The position numbers and the translations under genes are program-made. The notes below the pieces were generated by a model that did no database searches, was not told where the DNA came from, and was given only the letters and a program-made list of their open reading frames with translations. Source: Algivirga pacifica (lineage in GTDB: Bacteria; Bacteroidota; Bacteroidia; Cytophagales; Flammeovirgaceae). From it: a stretch of DNA of 64,000 bases. Positions 1 through 8,580 of this stretch are shown here, piece after piece (position 1 is the first letter of the stretch; every line of letters begins with the position of its first letter). The stretch covers positions 79,191-143,190 of the forward strand of contig NZ_BAABJX010000029.1 of the NCBI RefSeq assembly GCF_039543525.1. The letters are read 5' to 3'.

Positions 1-2
1 TT

Positions 3-179
3 TTCGGAGAAGTTATCAAAGGAATGGAAGTGGTGGACCTTATTGCCCAGCAGGAGGTGGACCGAAGAGGAAACCCTCTCAAACCTATCCGCATGAACGT
101 AACGGTTGTTCGACTTAAAAAGAAAGATATCCGCAAACGTTATGACTACACTTACCCTGAAAAAAGAAGGGACAAGTAA
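3..179 (+). CDS. Peptidyl-prolyl cis-trans isomerase, cyclophilin type (C-terminal end only)
   Basis: The reading frame is open from the window edge to a TAA at 177-179 and gives the last 58 residues of a protein. It begins FGEVIKGMEVVDLIA, which matches the end of the cyclophilin barrel (FGxVxxGMxVVDxI), followed by a basic tail ending YTYPEKRRDK. Cyclophilins isomerise Xaa-Pro bonds and assist folding. The active-site Arg and Phe lie upstream of the window, so activity and cell location cannot be judged. The next gene follows after 185 bp of AT-rich sequence containing TAAATTTG at 242-249, a possible promoter -7 box without a clear -33 partner. Confidence 0.75.
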   Translation, partial: FGEVIKGMEVVDLIAQQEVDRRGNPLKPIRMNVTVVRLKKKDIRKRYDYTYPEKRRDK

Positions 180-364
180 CTTTTTTCCCTCACTACAAAG
201 TTTTTATAGTCATAATTATTACCATTTACAAGAATTGTTGGTAAATTTGCGGTCGATCAATATACTTTGCCAATATTAAATAGTACTTTTTGAGCATTGG
301 CAAAATGGTCATGTTATCACTGATGAACGTAAGAATTTTTCTACATTATTAATTACAAATAAAG

Positions 365-976
365 ATGACAAAGACAAAGTTATTTACTTGGTTGATGGTG
401 CCAGTCGTACTCCTTATGGGTTGGTTGGTTTACGATAGCATCTTCTCAGTAATCAATGAGGCTGAGGCTATCAAGAAAGCAGAGAAGAAAGTTGTTGAAA
501 AACTGAAACAAATCAGAAAAGCTGAAGTAGCATACTTTAACAAGTACAAAACGTATACAGCTGACTGGGATTCTCTAGTGACTTTCATTAAAGAAGATAC
601 GATCTATACAGTAGAAAGAACTGAGATCATTACTCCTAGAACAAAAAATGATCCTTTGTACTATACAAGAACGGATAGTGTTCGTATCGAAGAAGATACT
701 ATCGGTAGAGAACTTGCGATCAAAAAATTGTTTCCAATTGCGGAATATCCTAACTTTAATCCTGAAAGACTGCCATACTTGCCAGGAAGAGATACTGCAA
801 CATTCGAGATCTGGGCTGATACCCTTCGTAAAGGTCAAGTACTTGTAAATGCAATCGAGGTTGTCGACAGCGATCCTAGAGACCCTACAAGAAATGACAA
901 CGATGAAAGAAGAGTAAGATGGCGTCTAAGATTTGGTTCTAAATACGATGCAACAACATCTGGTAACTGGGAATAA
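365..976 (+). CDS. Unknown membrane-anchored protein with pilin-like architecture
   Basis: Protein of 203 residues. A single hydrophobic segment at residues 7-28 is followed by a charged helical stretch rich in Lys and Glu (about 30-55), then a mostly beta, Asp/Arg-rich domain expected outside the membrane. The layout (N-terminal anchor, long helix, then AxxAYFNKYKTYTADWDSL) resembles type II secretion pseudopilins and related single-anchor proteins, but no prepilin peptidase site is evident, so this is only structural analogy. It is separated by 2 bp from the DUF3822 gene and is probably co-transcribed with it. No function can be assigned. Confidence 0.7.
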   Translation: MTKTKLFTWLMVPVVLLMGWLVYDSIFSVINEAEAIKKAEKKVVEKLKQIRKAEVAYFNKYKTYTADWDSLVTFIKEDTIYTVERTEIITPRTKNDPLYYTRTDSVRIEEDTIGRELAIKKLFPIAEYPNFNPERLPYLPGRDTATFEIWADTLRKGQVLVNAIEVVDSDPRDPTRNDNDERRVRWRLRFGSKYDATTSGNWE

Positions 977-978
977 TC

Positions 979-1869
979 TTGGAAGACTTACTTTTAGATA
1001 CACTGCTTTATAAAGCATATGCAAACAGCTTTGATGTACACAATATTGCGGATTACACGCTCTGTATTAAGGTACATCAGAGCTGTTTGTCTCTATGTAT
1101 ATACCACGAAAAATCACATACCTGCCTTGGGATAGAGGCTTATGAGACCAAAACCAACGGTACCCCCGAAAAGCTTACGGCATTTATGGAGGACCTTTTT
1201 TCCCGACATGCATTTTTAAATGCCGTATTCTGGAAAGAAATCAAGGTGGTCATTTCTCACTCCCAGTACAGTCTTATCCCTTCCGAGCTCCTAGAAGAAG
1301 ATACCGAGCTACAAGCTTTTCTACAACTCAACTGCTCCTTCGAACCTTCCCAACATACCTTGGTTCAAAATGAGCTCCCACACAGTAAAGTAACTATTGG
1401 CTTTCCTATTGCCAACGTACTGTATCGTTGGTTTACAAAATTTTATCGCAATAATGAGGTAAAATTTTACCACTCCTCTTTTTCTATTCTTCATTACCTA
1501 TTGGAGATTGATCAGGCAAAGGAATATACCAAAACACTTAACCTATTGGTGGCTGGAGACCAGCTGACCTTTTTTTATAAAGTGAATAGTCAACCGGTAC
1601 TAGTCAATAGTTTTACTTTTAAGAGTCCTAATGATTTTATTTACTATACCCTCTTTATCTTAGAAGAATTAAAACTTTCTACCAAGCATACAGCGGTACG
1701 TATATGGGGCGACCTTGCAGAGGACACCCCTGAGATACAACACCTCAAACGATATGCTGCACATCTTATCTTTGGAAGACGACCAAAGAAAATCAACTAC
1801 AACTACATTTCTACAGATATCCCTGAGCATTATGCCTTTGACTTAATGGCACTCATGCATTGCAAATAA
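979..1869 (+). CDS. DUF3822 family protein
   Basis: Protein of 296 residues resembling the DUF3822 family of Bacteroidota, which has an actin-like/ASKHA-type fold by family knowledge and no established function. The frame has a stop at 964-966. The first usable initiator after it is TTG at 979, two bases past the upstream stop, so translational coupling with the preceding gene is likely. Landmarks are the N-terminal LLLDTLLYKAYAN and a C-terminal ending in a conserved-looking PEHYAFDLMALM. coaD follows 37 bp downstream. From memory, rsmD often sits between these two genes in relatives; it is not here. Confidence 0.7.
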   Translation: MEDLLLDTLLYKAYANSFDVHNIADYTLCIKVHQSCLSLCIYHEKSHTCLGIEAYETKTNGTPEKLTAFMEDLFSRHAFLNAVFWKEIKVVISHSQYSLIPSELLEEDTELQAFLQLNCSFEPSQHTLVQNELPHSKVTIGFPIANVLYRWFTKFYRNNEVKFYHSSFSILHYLLEIDQAKEYTKTLNLLVAGDQLTFFYKVNSQPVLVNSFTFKSPNDFIYYTLFILEELKLSTKHTAVRIWGDLAEDTPEIQHLKRYAAHLIFGRRPKKINYNYISTDIPEHYAFDLMALMHCK

Positions 1870-1906
1870 TTAGGAAAGAAGATTCATTTTTTGAATATTA
1901 AAGATC

Positions 1907-2365
1907 ATGAAGAAAATTGCACTTTTTCCGGGCACCTTCGATCCATTTACCAAAGGACACGAAGATATTGTATTGAGAGGAGCTGAATTATTTGACGAAC
2001 TAATTATTGGGCTTGGGCATAACAGTAAAAAAAACCGTTACTTCCCTGCCGAGAAAATGCTTGAGCAGATTAACCAGCATTTCGAGGACAAACCTAATAT
2101 CAGAGCTATTATGTACAGTGACCTTACCGCTAAAGTAGCGAAAGAACTTGGTGCACAGTTTCTGCTAAGAGGGTTGAGAAATACAACAGATTTTGAGTAC
2201 GAAAACAGTATCGCACAGGCCAACCGACATTTGGTACCTTCTTTGGATACTATTTTTATTTATACCTCTCCACAGTTTTCACATATTAGTTCTACTATTA
2301 TTCGAGAACTGTATCATTATGGGCAAGATGTCTCAGAGTTCGTTCCATTTCCATTGGATAAATAA
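1907..2365 (+). CDS. coaD: Phosphopantetheine adenylyltransferase
   Basis: CoaD transfers AMP from ATP to 4'-phosphopantetheine, the penultimate step of coenzyme A synthesis, in the cytoplasm. The 152-residue length is typical. The nucleotidyltransferase signature is intact: PGTFDPFTKGH at residues 8-18 (TxGH motif), RGLRNTTDFEYE in the middle (substrate-binding Arg), and ISSTIIRE near residue 128 (ISSTxxR motif). The ATG at 1907 is preceded by an A-rich leader. It lies in the same direction as the DUF3822 gene and closes that cluster; 276 bp without a recognisable gene follow. Confidence 0.96.
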   Translation: MKKIALFPGTFDPFTKGHEDIVLRGAELFDELIIGLGHNSKKNRYFPAEKMLEQINQHFEDKPNIRAIMYSDLTAKVAKELGAQFLLRGLRNTTDFEYENSIAQANRHLVPSLDTIFIYTSPQFSHISSTIIRELYHYGQDVSEFVPFPLDK

Positions 2366-2641
2366 GCACTTCTCAATAAAAAACTGTTCCCTTTATCAAC
2401 AACTATAGGCTATAGCATGTTGATAACTTGGAAAAAGTATAATCAATGAATATTGCTACCGGAAATTATTCTTCTCCAAAAAGAAAAGAGAGATTTCGGT
2501 CGTATATTCGTATATAGCCATGTAGTACTCTCCTAGATCTATAAGGGAGAAAACACTTATTATACAGCAACTACCTTAAGGTAGAAACATCATAATGCTG
2601 TCAACTACTTAATTATTAAATAAATTAACTGAATATAAATT

Positions 2642-3907
2642 ATGGGATGTGGGTCATGCTCAACAGGAGCCTGCGGAACGACTAGTGGAGGATGTGGCAG
2701 CAATGGGAGTTGTGCCACTGGAGGTTGTATGAAACTCAATGCCTATGACTGGCTGGGAGATATGAACCTTCCCGGTTCCACCAAATACAATATCATAGAA
2801 ATAAAATTTAAAGGCGGACGAAAGGGCTACTACCGCAACAGCAAATACCTGGAGTTGTTTACTGGGGACCCTGTCGTTGTGGAAGCGCAAAGTGGTCACC
2901 ATATTGGACATGTATCCTTACAAGGAGAACTTGTTCGCCTACAAATGAATAAAAAAGACGTCAAGGAGGACAGCGAAGAGGTACTTAATATTCTACGTCC
3001 TGCTACTGATAAAGATCTGGAGAAGCTCGTCAATGTCAAGAACAGAGAGCTGCCGACCATGTATCGTACCAGAGAAATCATCAAGGAGCTTAACCTTAAG
3101 ATGAAGCTGTCTGACGTCGAATTTCAGGCAGACAACTCCAAGGCAACCTTCTTTTACTCTGCCGATGATCGCGTAGACTTCCGAGAGCTTATCAAGATAT
3201 TGGCTAGCGAATTCAAGATCAGAGTAGAAATGAGACAGATCAGTCTTCGCCAAGAAGCTGGACGTATCGGAGGAATCGGCTCTTGTGGTAGAGAACTGTG
3301 TTGTTCTACCTGGCTAACTGACTTCAAAAGTGTTAGTACAGCCGCTGCCCGTTATCAAAACCTTTCGCTAAACCCTAGTAAGTTATCCGGACAATGTGGA
3401 CGACTTAAATGTTGTCTGAACTATGAACTGGAAACATATATTGACGCCTTAGTTGATATTCCTATTGTGGATAGTCCATTGATCACTGAGAAAGGAAAGG
3501 CTGCCTTACAGAAAGTAGATATCTTCAAAAAAGTATTGTGGTTCAACTACAATGGTGAAACCACTTGGCACAGTATTTCTGCCGAAAGAGTCAAAGAAAT
3601 ACAGGAGATGAATGCCAAGCAAGTTTTCCCTCCTGCACTACAGGAAGACGAAACAACTACGATCGAAGCTAAAGACAGCAAATTAGGTTCGGCCATTGAG
3701 AAGCTAGAAAGGAAACGTCAGCGTAGAGAAAAGGAAAACCCTGGAAAACCTCGACCAAAAAAGAGAAGTACCAGAGGGAATAAACCATCCAATCAAAATA
3801 AGCCACCCCAAAATAAATCGTCCCAAAATAAAGGGGATGAAAATAAAGGGAAAGAGAATAGTGGTAATGTAAAAAGAAGAAGAAATAGAAAAAAAAATAA
3901 TAGGTAA
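2642..3907 (+). CDS. ricT: RicT/PSP1 domain protein (regulatory iron-sulfur complex subunit)
   Basis: A 421-residue member of the PSP1/YaaT (RicT) family. In Bacillus, RicT forms an Fe-S-containing complex with RicA and RicF that influences RNase Y and development; the role in Bacteroidota is less clear. The conserved Cys signatures are present: IGSCGRELCCSTW (around residue 215) and GQCGRLKCCLNYE (around residue 253). The first 29 residues form a Gly/Ser/Cys-rich leader with six Cys (C3, C6, C11, C18, C24, C29) that could bind metal. The last 80 residues are a low-complexity Lys/Arg/Asn/Gln tail, probably disordered and RNA-binding. gldH follows after 41 bp. Confidence 0.88.
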   Translation: MGCGSCSTGACGTTSGGCGSNGSCATGGCMKLNAYDWLGDMNLPGSTKYNIIEIKFKGGRKGYYRNSKYLELFTGDPVVVEAQSGHHIGHVSLQGELVRLQMNKKDVKEDSEEVLNILRPATDKDLEKLVNVKNRELPTMYRTREIIKELNLKMKLSDVEFQADNSKATFFYSADDRVDFRELIKILASEFKIRVEMRQISLRQEAGRIGGIGSCGRELCCSTWLTDFKSVSTAAARYQNLSLNPSKLSGQCGRLKCCLNYELETYIDALVDIPIVDSPLITEKGKAALQKVDIFKKVLWFNYNGETTWHSISAERVKEIQEMNAKQVFPPALQEDETTTIEAKDSKLGSAIEKLERKRQRREKENPGKPRPKKRSTRGNKPSNQNKPPQNKSSQNKGDENKGKENSGNVKRRRNRKKNNR

Positions 3908-3948
3908 GGTTGGAATAACCTTACCTATTACATTTAGCTTTTTAAGAA

Positions 3949-4449
3949 ATGTATATTAAGAATTTCCTACTTTTTGGAATACTAGGACTGTCACTGCTAG
4001 CCGCTTGTGACTCTTCCAGAGTGGTCGAAGAATATGTAGACTACACCGAAGGCAACTGGTACTATGACTCTGTAGCTAATTTTGAAGTAGATATCCGAGA
4101 TACTACACAAGACTACAACATTTACTTTAATGTTCGGAATTCTATCGCGTACCCCTTTTATAACTTATACATTCAATATGAGTTGTCTGACAGTAGTGGC
4201 CGCCTATTGAGAAGTAATCTACAGGAGTTCACCTTAATGCACGCCAAGACAGGGGAACCTTTCGGTGAAACTGCCAGCCCTGCTGGTGAAGGGATAGGCC
4301 TTTTATACACTCACCAATTTCCACTTTTGAATACTTATAAATTTGAGTCAGCAGGTACGTATACCTTCCGATTCAACCAGTATATGCAGCCGGATACGCT
4401 GCCGGGTATCTACAATGTTGGAATAAGAGTAGAGAAAGCTAAAAAATAG
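3949..4449 (+). CDS. gldH: Gliding motility lipoprotein GldH
   Basis: Protein of 166 residues with a lipoprotein signal peptide ending LLAAC (lipidated Cys at residue 20). The body carries GldH landmarks: YPFYNLYIQYEL, NLQEFTL, KTGEPFG, and a C-terminal QYMQPDTLPGIYNVGIRVE. GldH is a cell-envelope lipoprotein needed for gliding in Flavobacterium, where it supports the type IX secretion and motility machinery. The ricT-gldH pairing is common in Bacteroidota and supports the call. The gene is followed by a long palindromic repeat that separates it from the convergent hydroxylase gene. Confidence 0.9.
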   Translation: MYIKNFLLFGILGLSLLAACDSSRVVEEYVDYTEGNWYYDSVANFEVDIRDTTQDYNIYFNVRNSIAYPFYNLYIQYELSDSSGRLLRSNLQEFTLMHAKTGEPFGETASPAGEGIGLLYTHQFPLLNTYKFESAGTYTFRFNQYMQPDTLPGIYNVGIRVEKAKK

Positions 4450-4478
4450 CTAAGGGCTGAATAAATCACTATCATAGT

Positions 4479-4647
4479 GTTGAATCGTTGAATTTCTCCT
4501 TCGGAGAGTTGAATAGAGCTTTGCTCGTTGATTCGAGTTGAACTGTTGATTGAAATATATATAAACACTCAAACAACCTATCAACTCGAATCAACGAGCG
4601 AAGCTCAATTCAACTCATCACAAAGTGATGAAATTCAACGATTCAAC
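4479..4647. repeat. Long intergenic palindrome with embedded mini-hairpins (GTTGA family)
   Basis: An imperfect inverted repeat of about 170 bp between convergent gldH and the hydroxylase gene. The left arm begins GTTGAATCGTTGAATTT and the right arm ends AAATTCAACGATTCAAC. Small hairpins sit inside the arms: TCTCCTTCGGAGA, GAGCTTTGCTC/GAGCGAAGCTC and CATCACAAAGTGATG. A close relative lies at 20498-20642. It may act as a bidirectional terminator, but there is no T-run; that role is inference. Confidence 0.85.
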
Positions 4648-4649
4648 TT

Positions 4650-5267
4650 TTACGGCATGGTACGGAAAATATAATCCCACAATGGAGAAGACACTCCAAA
4701 TGCACGATCATTGTGCTTATAGTGGTGAATACCATGATGTACCCATAACGTTTTGAACATATTCTTAGGAGGTCGATAGGCATGGACAATATAATGTACT
4801 CCTAAGTAGGCTGCATACCCTACCACAAACCCCGGCATAAAGCCAAAGGCATACCTTCCCATCAAAAACCAAAATACCGTAAACATCACAACTGTCAGAA
4901 AGATACTGACTACCATAGGCATGGCCAGACGCATCTTATCCTTAGGATATTCGTGATGTACTCCATGAAACTTATACGTAATAGTTTGTTTAAGCTTCGT
5001 ATCAGGTTCCATGTGGAATACGAAGCGATGTACCAGATACTCTACCAAAGAAAATGAAAGTACCCCTACAAGGAACAACCCTATGGCAAGTCCCAAAGAG
5101 AGGTACCCTTGGTACAACCCATAAGCCATCACAGACAGACCGGTAACAGGGAAAAATGTCAACGGCATGGCAATATGAGTTTTAGTTAGCATTTCCAGAA
5201 AACCGCTTTCAAATAGCTGTTTTCGTCCCTTGTTTTTGGGAGGAATGTAATCGTTAGTGTGAGTCAT
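4650..5267 (-). CDS. Sterol desaturase / fatty acid hydroxylase family protein
   Basis: Integral membrane di-iron oxygenase of about 205 residues. The histidine clusters that bind the di-iron centre are visible: HRFVFH, HGVHH and HHGIHHYKH, separated by hydrophobic helices. Family members hydroxylate or desaturate lipids; this size and pattern resemble the fatty acid 2-hydroxylase branch, relevant to sphingolipid or lipid A-type fatty acids in Bacteroidota. I chose the ATG at 5267 (MTHTNDYIPPK); a longer reading to 5330 adds a 21-residue leader that looks non-native. bshC lies upstream on the same strand, 99 bp away. Confidence 0.85.
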   Translation of the reverse strand: MTHTNDYIPPKNKGRKQLFESGFLEMLTKTHIAMPLTFFPVTGLSVMAYGLYQGYLSLGLAIGLFLVGVLSFSLVEYLVHRFVFHMEPDTKLKQTITYKFHGVHHEYPKDKMRLAMPMVVSIFLTVVMFTVFWFLMGRYAFGFMPGFVVGYAAYLGVHYIVHAYRPPKNMFKTLWVHHGIHHYKHNDRAFGVSSPLWDYIFRTMP

Positions 5268-5366
5268 AGTTAGTTGTGGGTTATATGGACAATAAATAAG
5301 AATGTGAAGCCTATAACTAGGCTCTAGCACTAGAGTATACTACTACAAGCTTCACACCCTTATCTG

Positions 5367-6929
5367 TTAAAGCTTACCTATATAGAATACAAACTCTAAT
5401 GGTTCCTTAAACAGTTCCAATAAGTTATAAATCATATTAGGATATTTGACAAAATAGTGCATCATATTCGTCTTTCTTTCCTGCGGAACTCCACCTGGAA
5501 AAGCCTCTTCTTTAATGGCTAATACACGCTCCAAACCTTCACTTAGGTTTCTACGCTCTGACTTCTCTAGTTTATAAGCCGTGTGTTTCAAACGGTCTTG
5601 TGCTCTTTTCAACTCCGCTTTTACATGTTTCTCCAAACCTTGATCGATAGGGAGGGTTTTCTGCAATACCTGTTCATAAAGCTTTTCCAGCACCTCAAAC
5701 TCCTCTTCCAACGTATAATCATGGGCAGCATGCTTCTCCGTAAAGAGCTTCTTCAATGCTACTTCCGAACGGAATAGGTCTTCCACCTCAAAACCATAAT
5801 ACTTTAGCTTATCAAAATGCTTTTCTTCCAGTAATAAGGCAAAGCCTCTCGGTAATAGAATTGGAAAAGGAACTTCCAAAGCTGCAAAAGACGCTTTCAG
5901 TTGCAACCAGTACACTACTTCTGCAGGCCCTCCAGCATAAGATAAATTGGGTAAAATAGCTTCCTGATACACCGGACGTAAAGCCACATTAGGACTAAAG
6001 CGCTCTGGATGCTGCTCAATTAAGAACTGCATCTCTTCTTTAGAAAAAGAAAGATCTGTATTCAATACCTGAAACTGTCCTTCTACTTCTTCTATTCTTT
6101 CCCGAACACTTCCATCCAAGTAAAAGAAGTTAATCGAACGGCTATAGATCTGTGTACCATATCCCGCTTCCTCCAATTGCTGATCTGTTTGCTGAATATG
6201 AGCATATGGAATATGCTCCAACACATCTTTTTCAATCAAAGGAACAATTTCCTGTTTCAACGCTCTGCTATCACCATCCACACATAGCAGCCCATATTCT
6301 CCAAAAAGTTGATGCACAAAATAACGTGTTGCATCTGTAAGATTCTCTTGTGTTGTATAAGCCTCTTTAAAAAAGGAAGGCATATCCTGTATCTGATCCA
6401 GAATATCCTGCAATCCTGTAGGACTTAAGCGTCCAACAGCTCCACTAACCTTCGCCTTATTCCATTGGTATTTCCTACCAAAAGCATTAAAAAAGCTAAT
6501 CTCTTCAAAATCGTGATCCTCTGTCGCCATCCAGTATACCGGAACAAAATGGTACTCCGGATAGACGCGTTTCAGTTGCTCAGCCAATTGAATTGTTGAA
6601 GCAACCTTATAAATAAAGTATAAAGGCCCTGAGAAAATATTCAACTGATGGCCTGTCGTCACCGTAAAGGTCTTCTCATCTCTCAAACGTTCAATCTGTG
6701 TTGAAGGAACCTCCGATAAGTGAGCGTATTGCTCTAGCAATGTATCGGCAAGCTTGTGACGCTTCTCTGTCGTGAAGTAAGCTTGCTTCTCTGTTATCTG
6801 TTCCTCAAAACTTTCAATAGCTGGAGTACGATGGTAAAAAGACTTTAAAGTATGCTCTCCATTAATGTAGTCCAAAAATGTCTTTGAAAAAGTTCCAGTC
6901 TTAGAGAATGGTATTTTAATACAGTCCAT
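5367..6929 (-). CDS. bshC: Bacillithiol biosynthesis cysteine-adding enzyme BshC
   Basis: About 520 residues, typical for BshC, which is proposed to add Cys to glucosamine-malate in the final step of bacillithiol synthesis. Family landmarks include FTVTTGHQLNIFSGPLYFIYK near residue 95 (nucleotide-binding-like HQxxxxGG region), PVYWMATEDHDFEE, and SYAGGPAEVVYW, followed by a long C-terminal coiled coil with many Glu/Lys. The start is set at ATG 6929 (MDCIKIPF); the nine extra codons of the longer frame fall in repeat sequence. bshA and bshB are not in this window. Confidence 0.93.
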   Translation of the reverse strand: MDCIKIPFSKTGTFSKTFLDYINGEHTLKSFYHRTPAIESFEEQITEKQAYFTTEKRHKLADTLLEQYAHLSEVPSTQIERLRDEKTFTVTTGHQLNIFSGPLYFIYKVASTIQLAEQLKRVYPEYHFVPVYWMATEDHDFEEISFFNAFGRKYQWNKAKVSGAVGRLSPTGLQDILDQIQDMPSFFKEAYTTQENLTDATRYFVHQLFGEYGLLCVDGDSRALKQEIVPLIEKDVLEHIPYAHIQQTDQQLEEAGYGTQIYSRSINFFYLDGSVRERIEEVEGQFQVLNTDLSFSKEEMQFLIEQHPERFSPNVALRPVYQEAILPNLSYAGGPAEVVYWLQLKASFAALEVPFPILLPRGFALLLEEKHFDKLKYYGFEVEDLFRSEVALKKLFTEKHAAHDYTLEEEFEVLEKLYEQVLQKTLPIDQGLEKHVKAELKRAQDRLKHTAYKLEKSERRNLSEGLERVLAIKEEAFPGGVPQERKTNMMHYFVKYPNMIYNLLELFKEPLEFVFYIGKL

Positions 6930-6934
6930 TATGT

Positions 6935-7000
6935 ATGTTGAATTGTTGAATTTCACCTTCAGTGAGTTGAATCGTTGATTTGTTGAGGCGGCTTACACCG
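6935..7000. repeat. GTTGA-family mini-hairpin repeat upstream of bshC
   Basis: Directly upstream of the bshC start. It contains TTGAATTGTTGAATTT, the hairpin CACCTTCAGTG and GCGGCTTACACCGC. It is the same modular vocabulary as the elements at 4479, 19840, 20498 and 33811, with different hairpin inserts. Confidence 0.7.
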
Positions 7001-7097
7001 CTATTGGTTCGCAAACCCTCCCCCTCAGGCAAGGGCCTACATTATATCTATTCTTAAGGTAATAACATCAGGCAAACGAAAAATCAATCACACGGGG

Positions 7098-7192
7098 TAC
7101 CTTTTACCTTTTACCTTTTACCTTTTACCTTTTACCTTTTACCTTTTACCTTTTACCTTTTACCTTTTACCTTTTACCTTTTACCTTTTACC
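7098..7192. repeat. Tandem heptanucleotide array (TTTTACC)n, about 13.5 copies
   Basis: A perfect 7-bp tandem repeat of 95 bp between the upstream end of bshC and the 3' end of the thiamine pyrophosphokinase-like gene. On the minus strand (the coding strand of both neighbours) the unit reads GGTAAAA, fitting RRTNANN, and puts a TAA in all three frames. Downstream gap 7193-7224 has no array. Confidence 0.97.
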
Positions 7193-7224
7193 CAAAAGAT
7201 ATAACTTAAACAGAGAAAAAGTGT

Positions 7225-7806
7225 TTATGACTCCTCCATAATAAGAAATGGTGATCCCTCCCCATGCACCTTAACAAAGCCATCCTGTAGTACCTTATAG
7301 ACTCCATCACCTACAAGGGTAAGGTTTTCTACTTGCACATTTTCAGGTATGCACAATTGCTGTCCTGCGGGATACCACTTTTCCAATACTTTTTTCTTAC
7401 AAAGAAATGCCCTTTGATGATGTTCAAAAAGCACCACATCTACGTCCGAAAAGGCAGCAAACAAAGATAAAGTATGGTCTATCGGAAAAAAAATATTGAT
7501 TGCCCGATGTTCTTTTTCCTTTAGATAGGCTGCTATGGTAAGGAATAATGTTCCTTCTATAGGTATTATGGTTACAGGCTCCTGGTAAATCAACTCTTTC
7601 TTTAAGGAAGGATGTTGTTCTGCCGAGCAAAAGACAACCTCAACCTTTATATTCCATGTTAATAATAAAGGCAAGGTTTCTGCCGTCGCCATTACTACCG
7701 GGCTCCATTCCAATAGTTGATGTAGTGTATCTTGTTGGCAAACCTCGGCATCCAATAATAAAACGGCCGGTTCCTGCGCATCACGAACAATATGGTGAGA
7801 AGACAT
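7225..7806 (-). CDS. Thiamine pyrophosphokinase-like protein, apparently degenerate
   Basis: A 193-residue protein that resembles bacterial thiamine diphosphokinases in its layout: an N-terminal LLLDAEVCQQDTLHQLLEW, a central HRAINIFFPIDHT, KWYPAGQQL, and a final DGFVKVHGEGSPFLIMEES matching the family's closing strands. The catalytic positions are not conserved: the usual DGA is TAE, the GDxDS-type loop is CSAEQ, the following DxxKTD segment is absent, and the RTGSSN thiamine-binding loop is not seen. It may be a non-catalytic paralogue or a divergent enzyme. Family call comes from pattern memory only. Both flanks carry heptad repeats (7098-7192 and 7812-7843) whose units are complementary to each other on the coding strand. 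Confidence 0.6.
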   Translation of the reverse strand: MSSHHIVRDAQEPAVLLLDAEVCQQDTLHQLLEWSPVVMATAETLPLLLTWNIKVEVVFCSAEQHPSLKKELIYQEPVTIIPIEGTLFLTIAAYLKEKEHRAINIFFPIDHTLSLFAAFSDVDVVLFEHHQRAFLCKKKVLEKWYPAGQQLCIPENVQVENLTLVGDGVYKVLQDGFVKVHGEGSPFLIMEES

Positions 7807-7811
7807 ATATT

Positions 7812-7873
7812 TAAAGTAAAAGGTAAAAAGTATAAGGTAACGCTGTAGGGGTGCGATTTATCGCGCCTCTACA
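7812..7873. repeat. Short heptad run followed by a perfect-armed hairpin
   Basis: Heptads AAGTAAA AGGTAAA AAGTATA AGGTAAC run from about 7812 to 7843, only a few bases upstream of the start codon at 7806. A hairpin follows at 7844-7873: TGTAGGGGTGCGAT, loop TTA, TCGCGCCTCTACA. A related hairpin lies at 51394-51421. Confidence 0.75.
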
Positions 7874-7916
7874 CCAATATTTTTTTTATAAAACAAATTT
7901 TAAACTTAATTCCACG

Positions 7917-8576
7917 ATGTACAAACTTTTAACAGTCCTTATCGCATCCGCTACCATTATCGGATGTACTCCCAAATCATCCAAAAAACAGGAAGCTGCT
8001 GTAACTGAAAATAAAGAAGCTATTGCAAGCAGTACGCTACCTACCACTGATACCCTTACAAGCAAGGCAGCCACCGTAGAAGAAGAAACCATAGAAAAAA
8101 TCAACACTGAGAATACGGTACAGGAAACTCCCGTAACGGCACCTGAAGCACTCAATACAAAAGAAATTAGCAGCCGTATTGGAGAGCAATACGCTATTGT
8201 AGAAAAGTGGCAAATGGTTAGAGACTTCAACGGAGACCAGAAAGATGATATCGCTTGCGTCATCACGAACACCAATACCAAAGAGAAAGGCGTAGCCATT
8301 ATGCACCACGACGGTACACATGCTATTATAGGTGCAGGAGATGCAGCTTCTGGAGTAACGGATATGCCTTGGCTAGCAGCTTTCCAGGACATCCCAAGAG
8401 GCAATATGGTTGCTCCTTACAAGAAAGATGAAAAAACCGGTAAATGGGTTACTGATTACGACAAGGAAGTTCGCTTGATAGGTGCCGGCATCTGGGTACA
8501 TGAAGCCGCTTCTAATAAAGGAGGAATTATTTACTGGGATGGAGAGAAATATGAGTGGATTGAGGTGAAGAAGTAA
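7917..8576 (+). CDS. Putative lipoprotein, unknown function
   Basis: About 219 residues starting at ATG 7917. The signal peptide MYKLLTVLIASATIIGC ends in a lipobox, giving lipidated Cys at residue 17. A Thr/Glu/Lys-rich linker (about residues 20-80) leads to a folded C-terminal domain with DFNGDQKDDIACVI, reminiscent of FG-GAP/VCBS-type calcium-binding DxNxDxxxD loops, and a repeated Trp-rich end (GIIYWDGEKYEWIEV). The longer frame from 7851 runs through a hairpin repeat and is unlikely. Role unknown; probably periplasmic or outer-membrane facing. Confidence 0.75.
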   Translation: MYKLLTVLIASATIIGCTPKSSKKQEAAVTENKEAIASSTLPTTDTLTSKAATVEEETIEKINTENTVQETPVTAPEALNTKEISSRIGEQYAIVEKWQMVRDFNGDQKDDIACVITNTNTKEKGVAIMHHDGTHAIIGAGDAASGVTDMPWLAAFQDIPRGNMVAPYKKDEKTGKWVTDYDKEVRLIGAGIWVHEAASNKGGIIYWDGEKYEWIEVKK

Positions 8577-8580
8577 TTCT

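Noticed and set aside
242..249. Promoter for the gene at 365
   Set aside because: TAAATTTG fits the -7 consensus, but no TTTG lies 19-20 bp upstream and it is over 110 bp from the start codon; too weak to list as a feature.
2193..2408. A 71-residue frame overlapping coaD
   Set aside because: It lies in another frame of coaD and its hydrophobic, Phe-rich sequence looks like a shadow of coding sequence.
7098..7192. CRISPR array
   Set aside because: The repeats are 7 bp with no spacers, and no cas genes are nearby.
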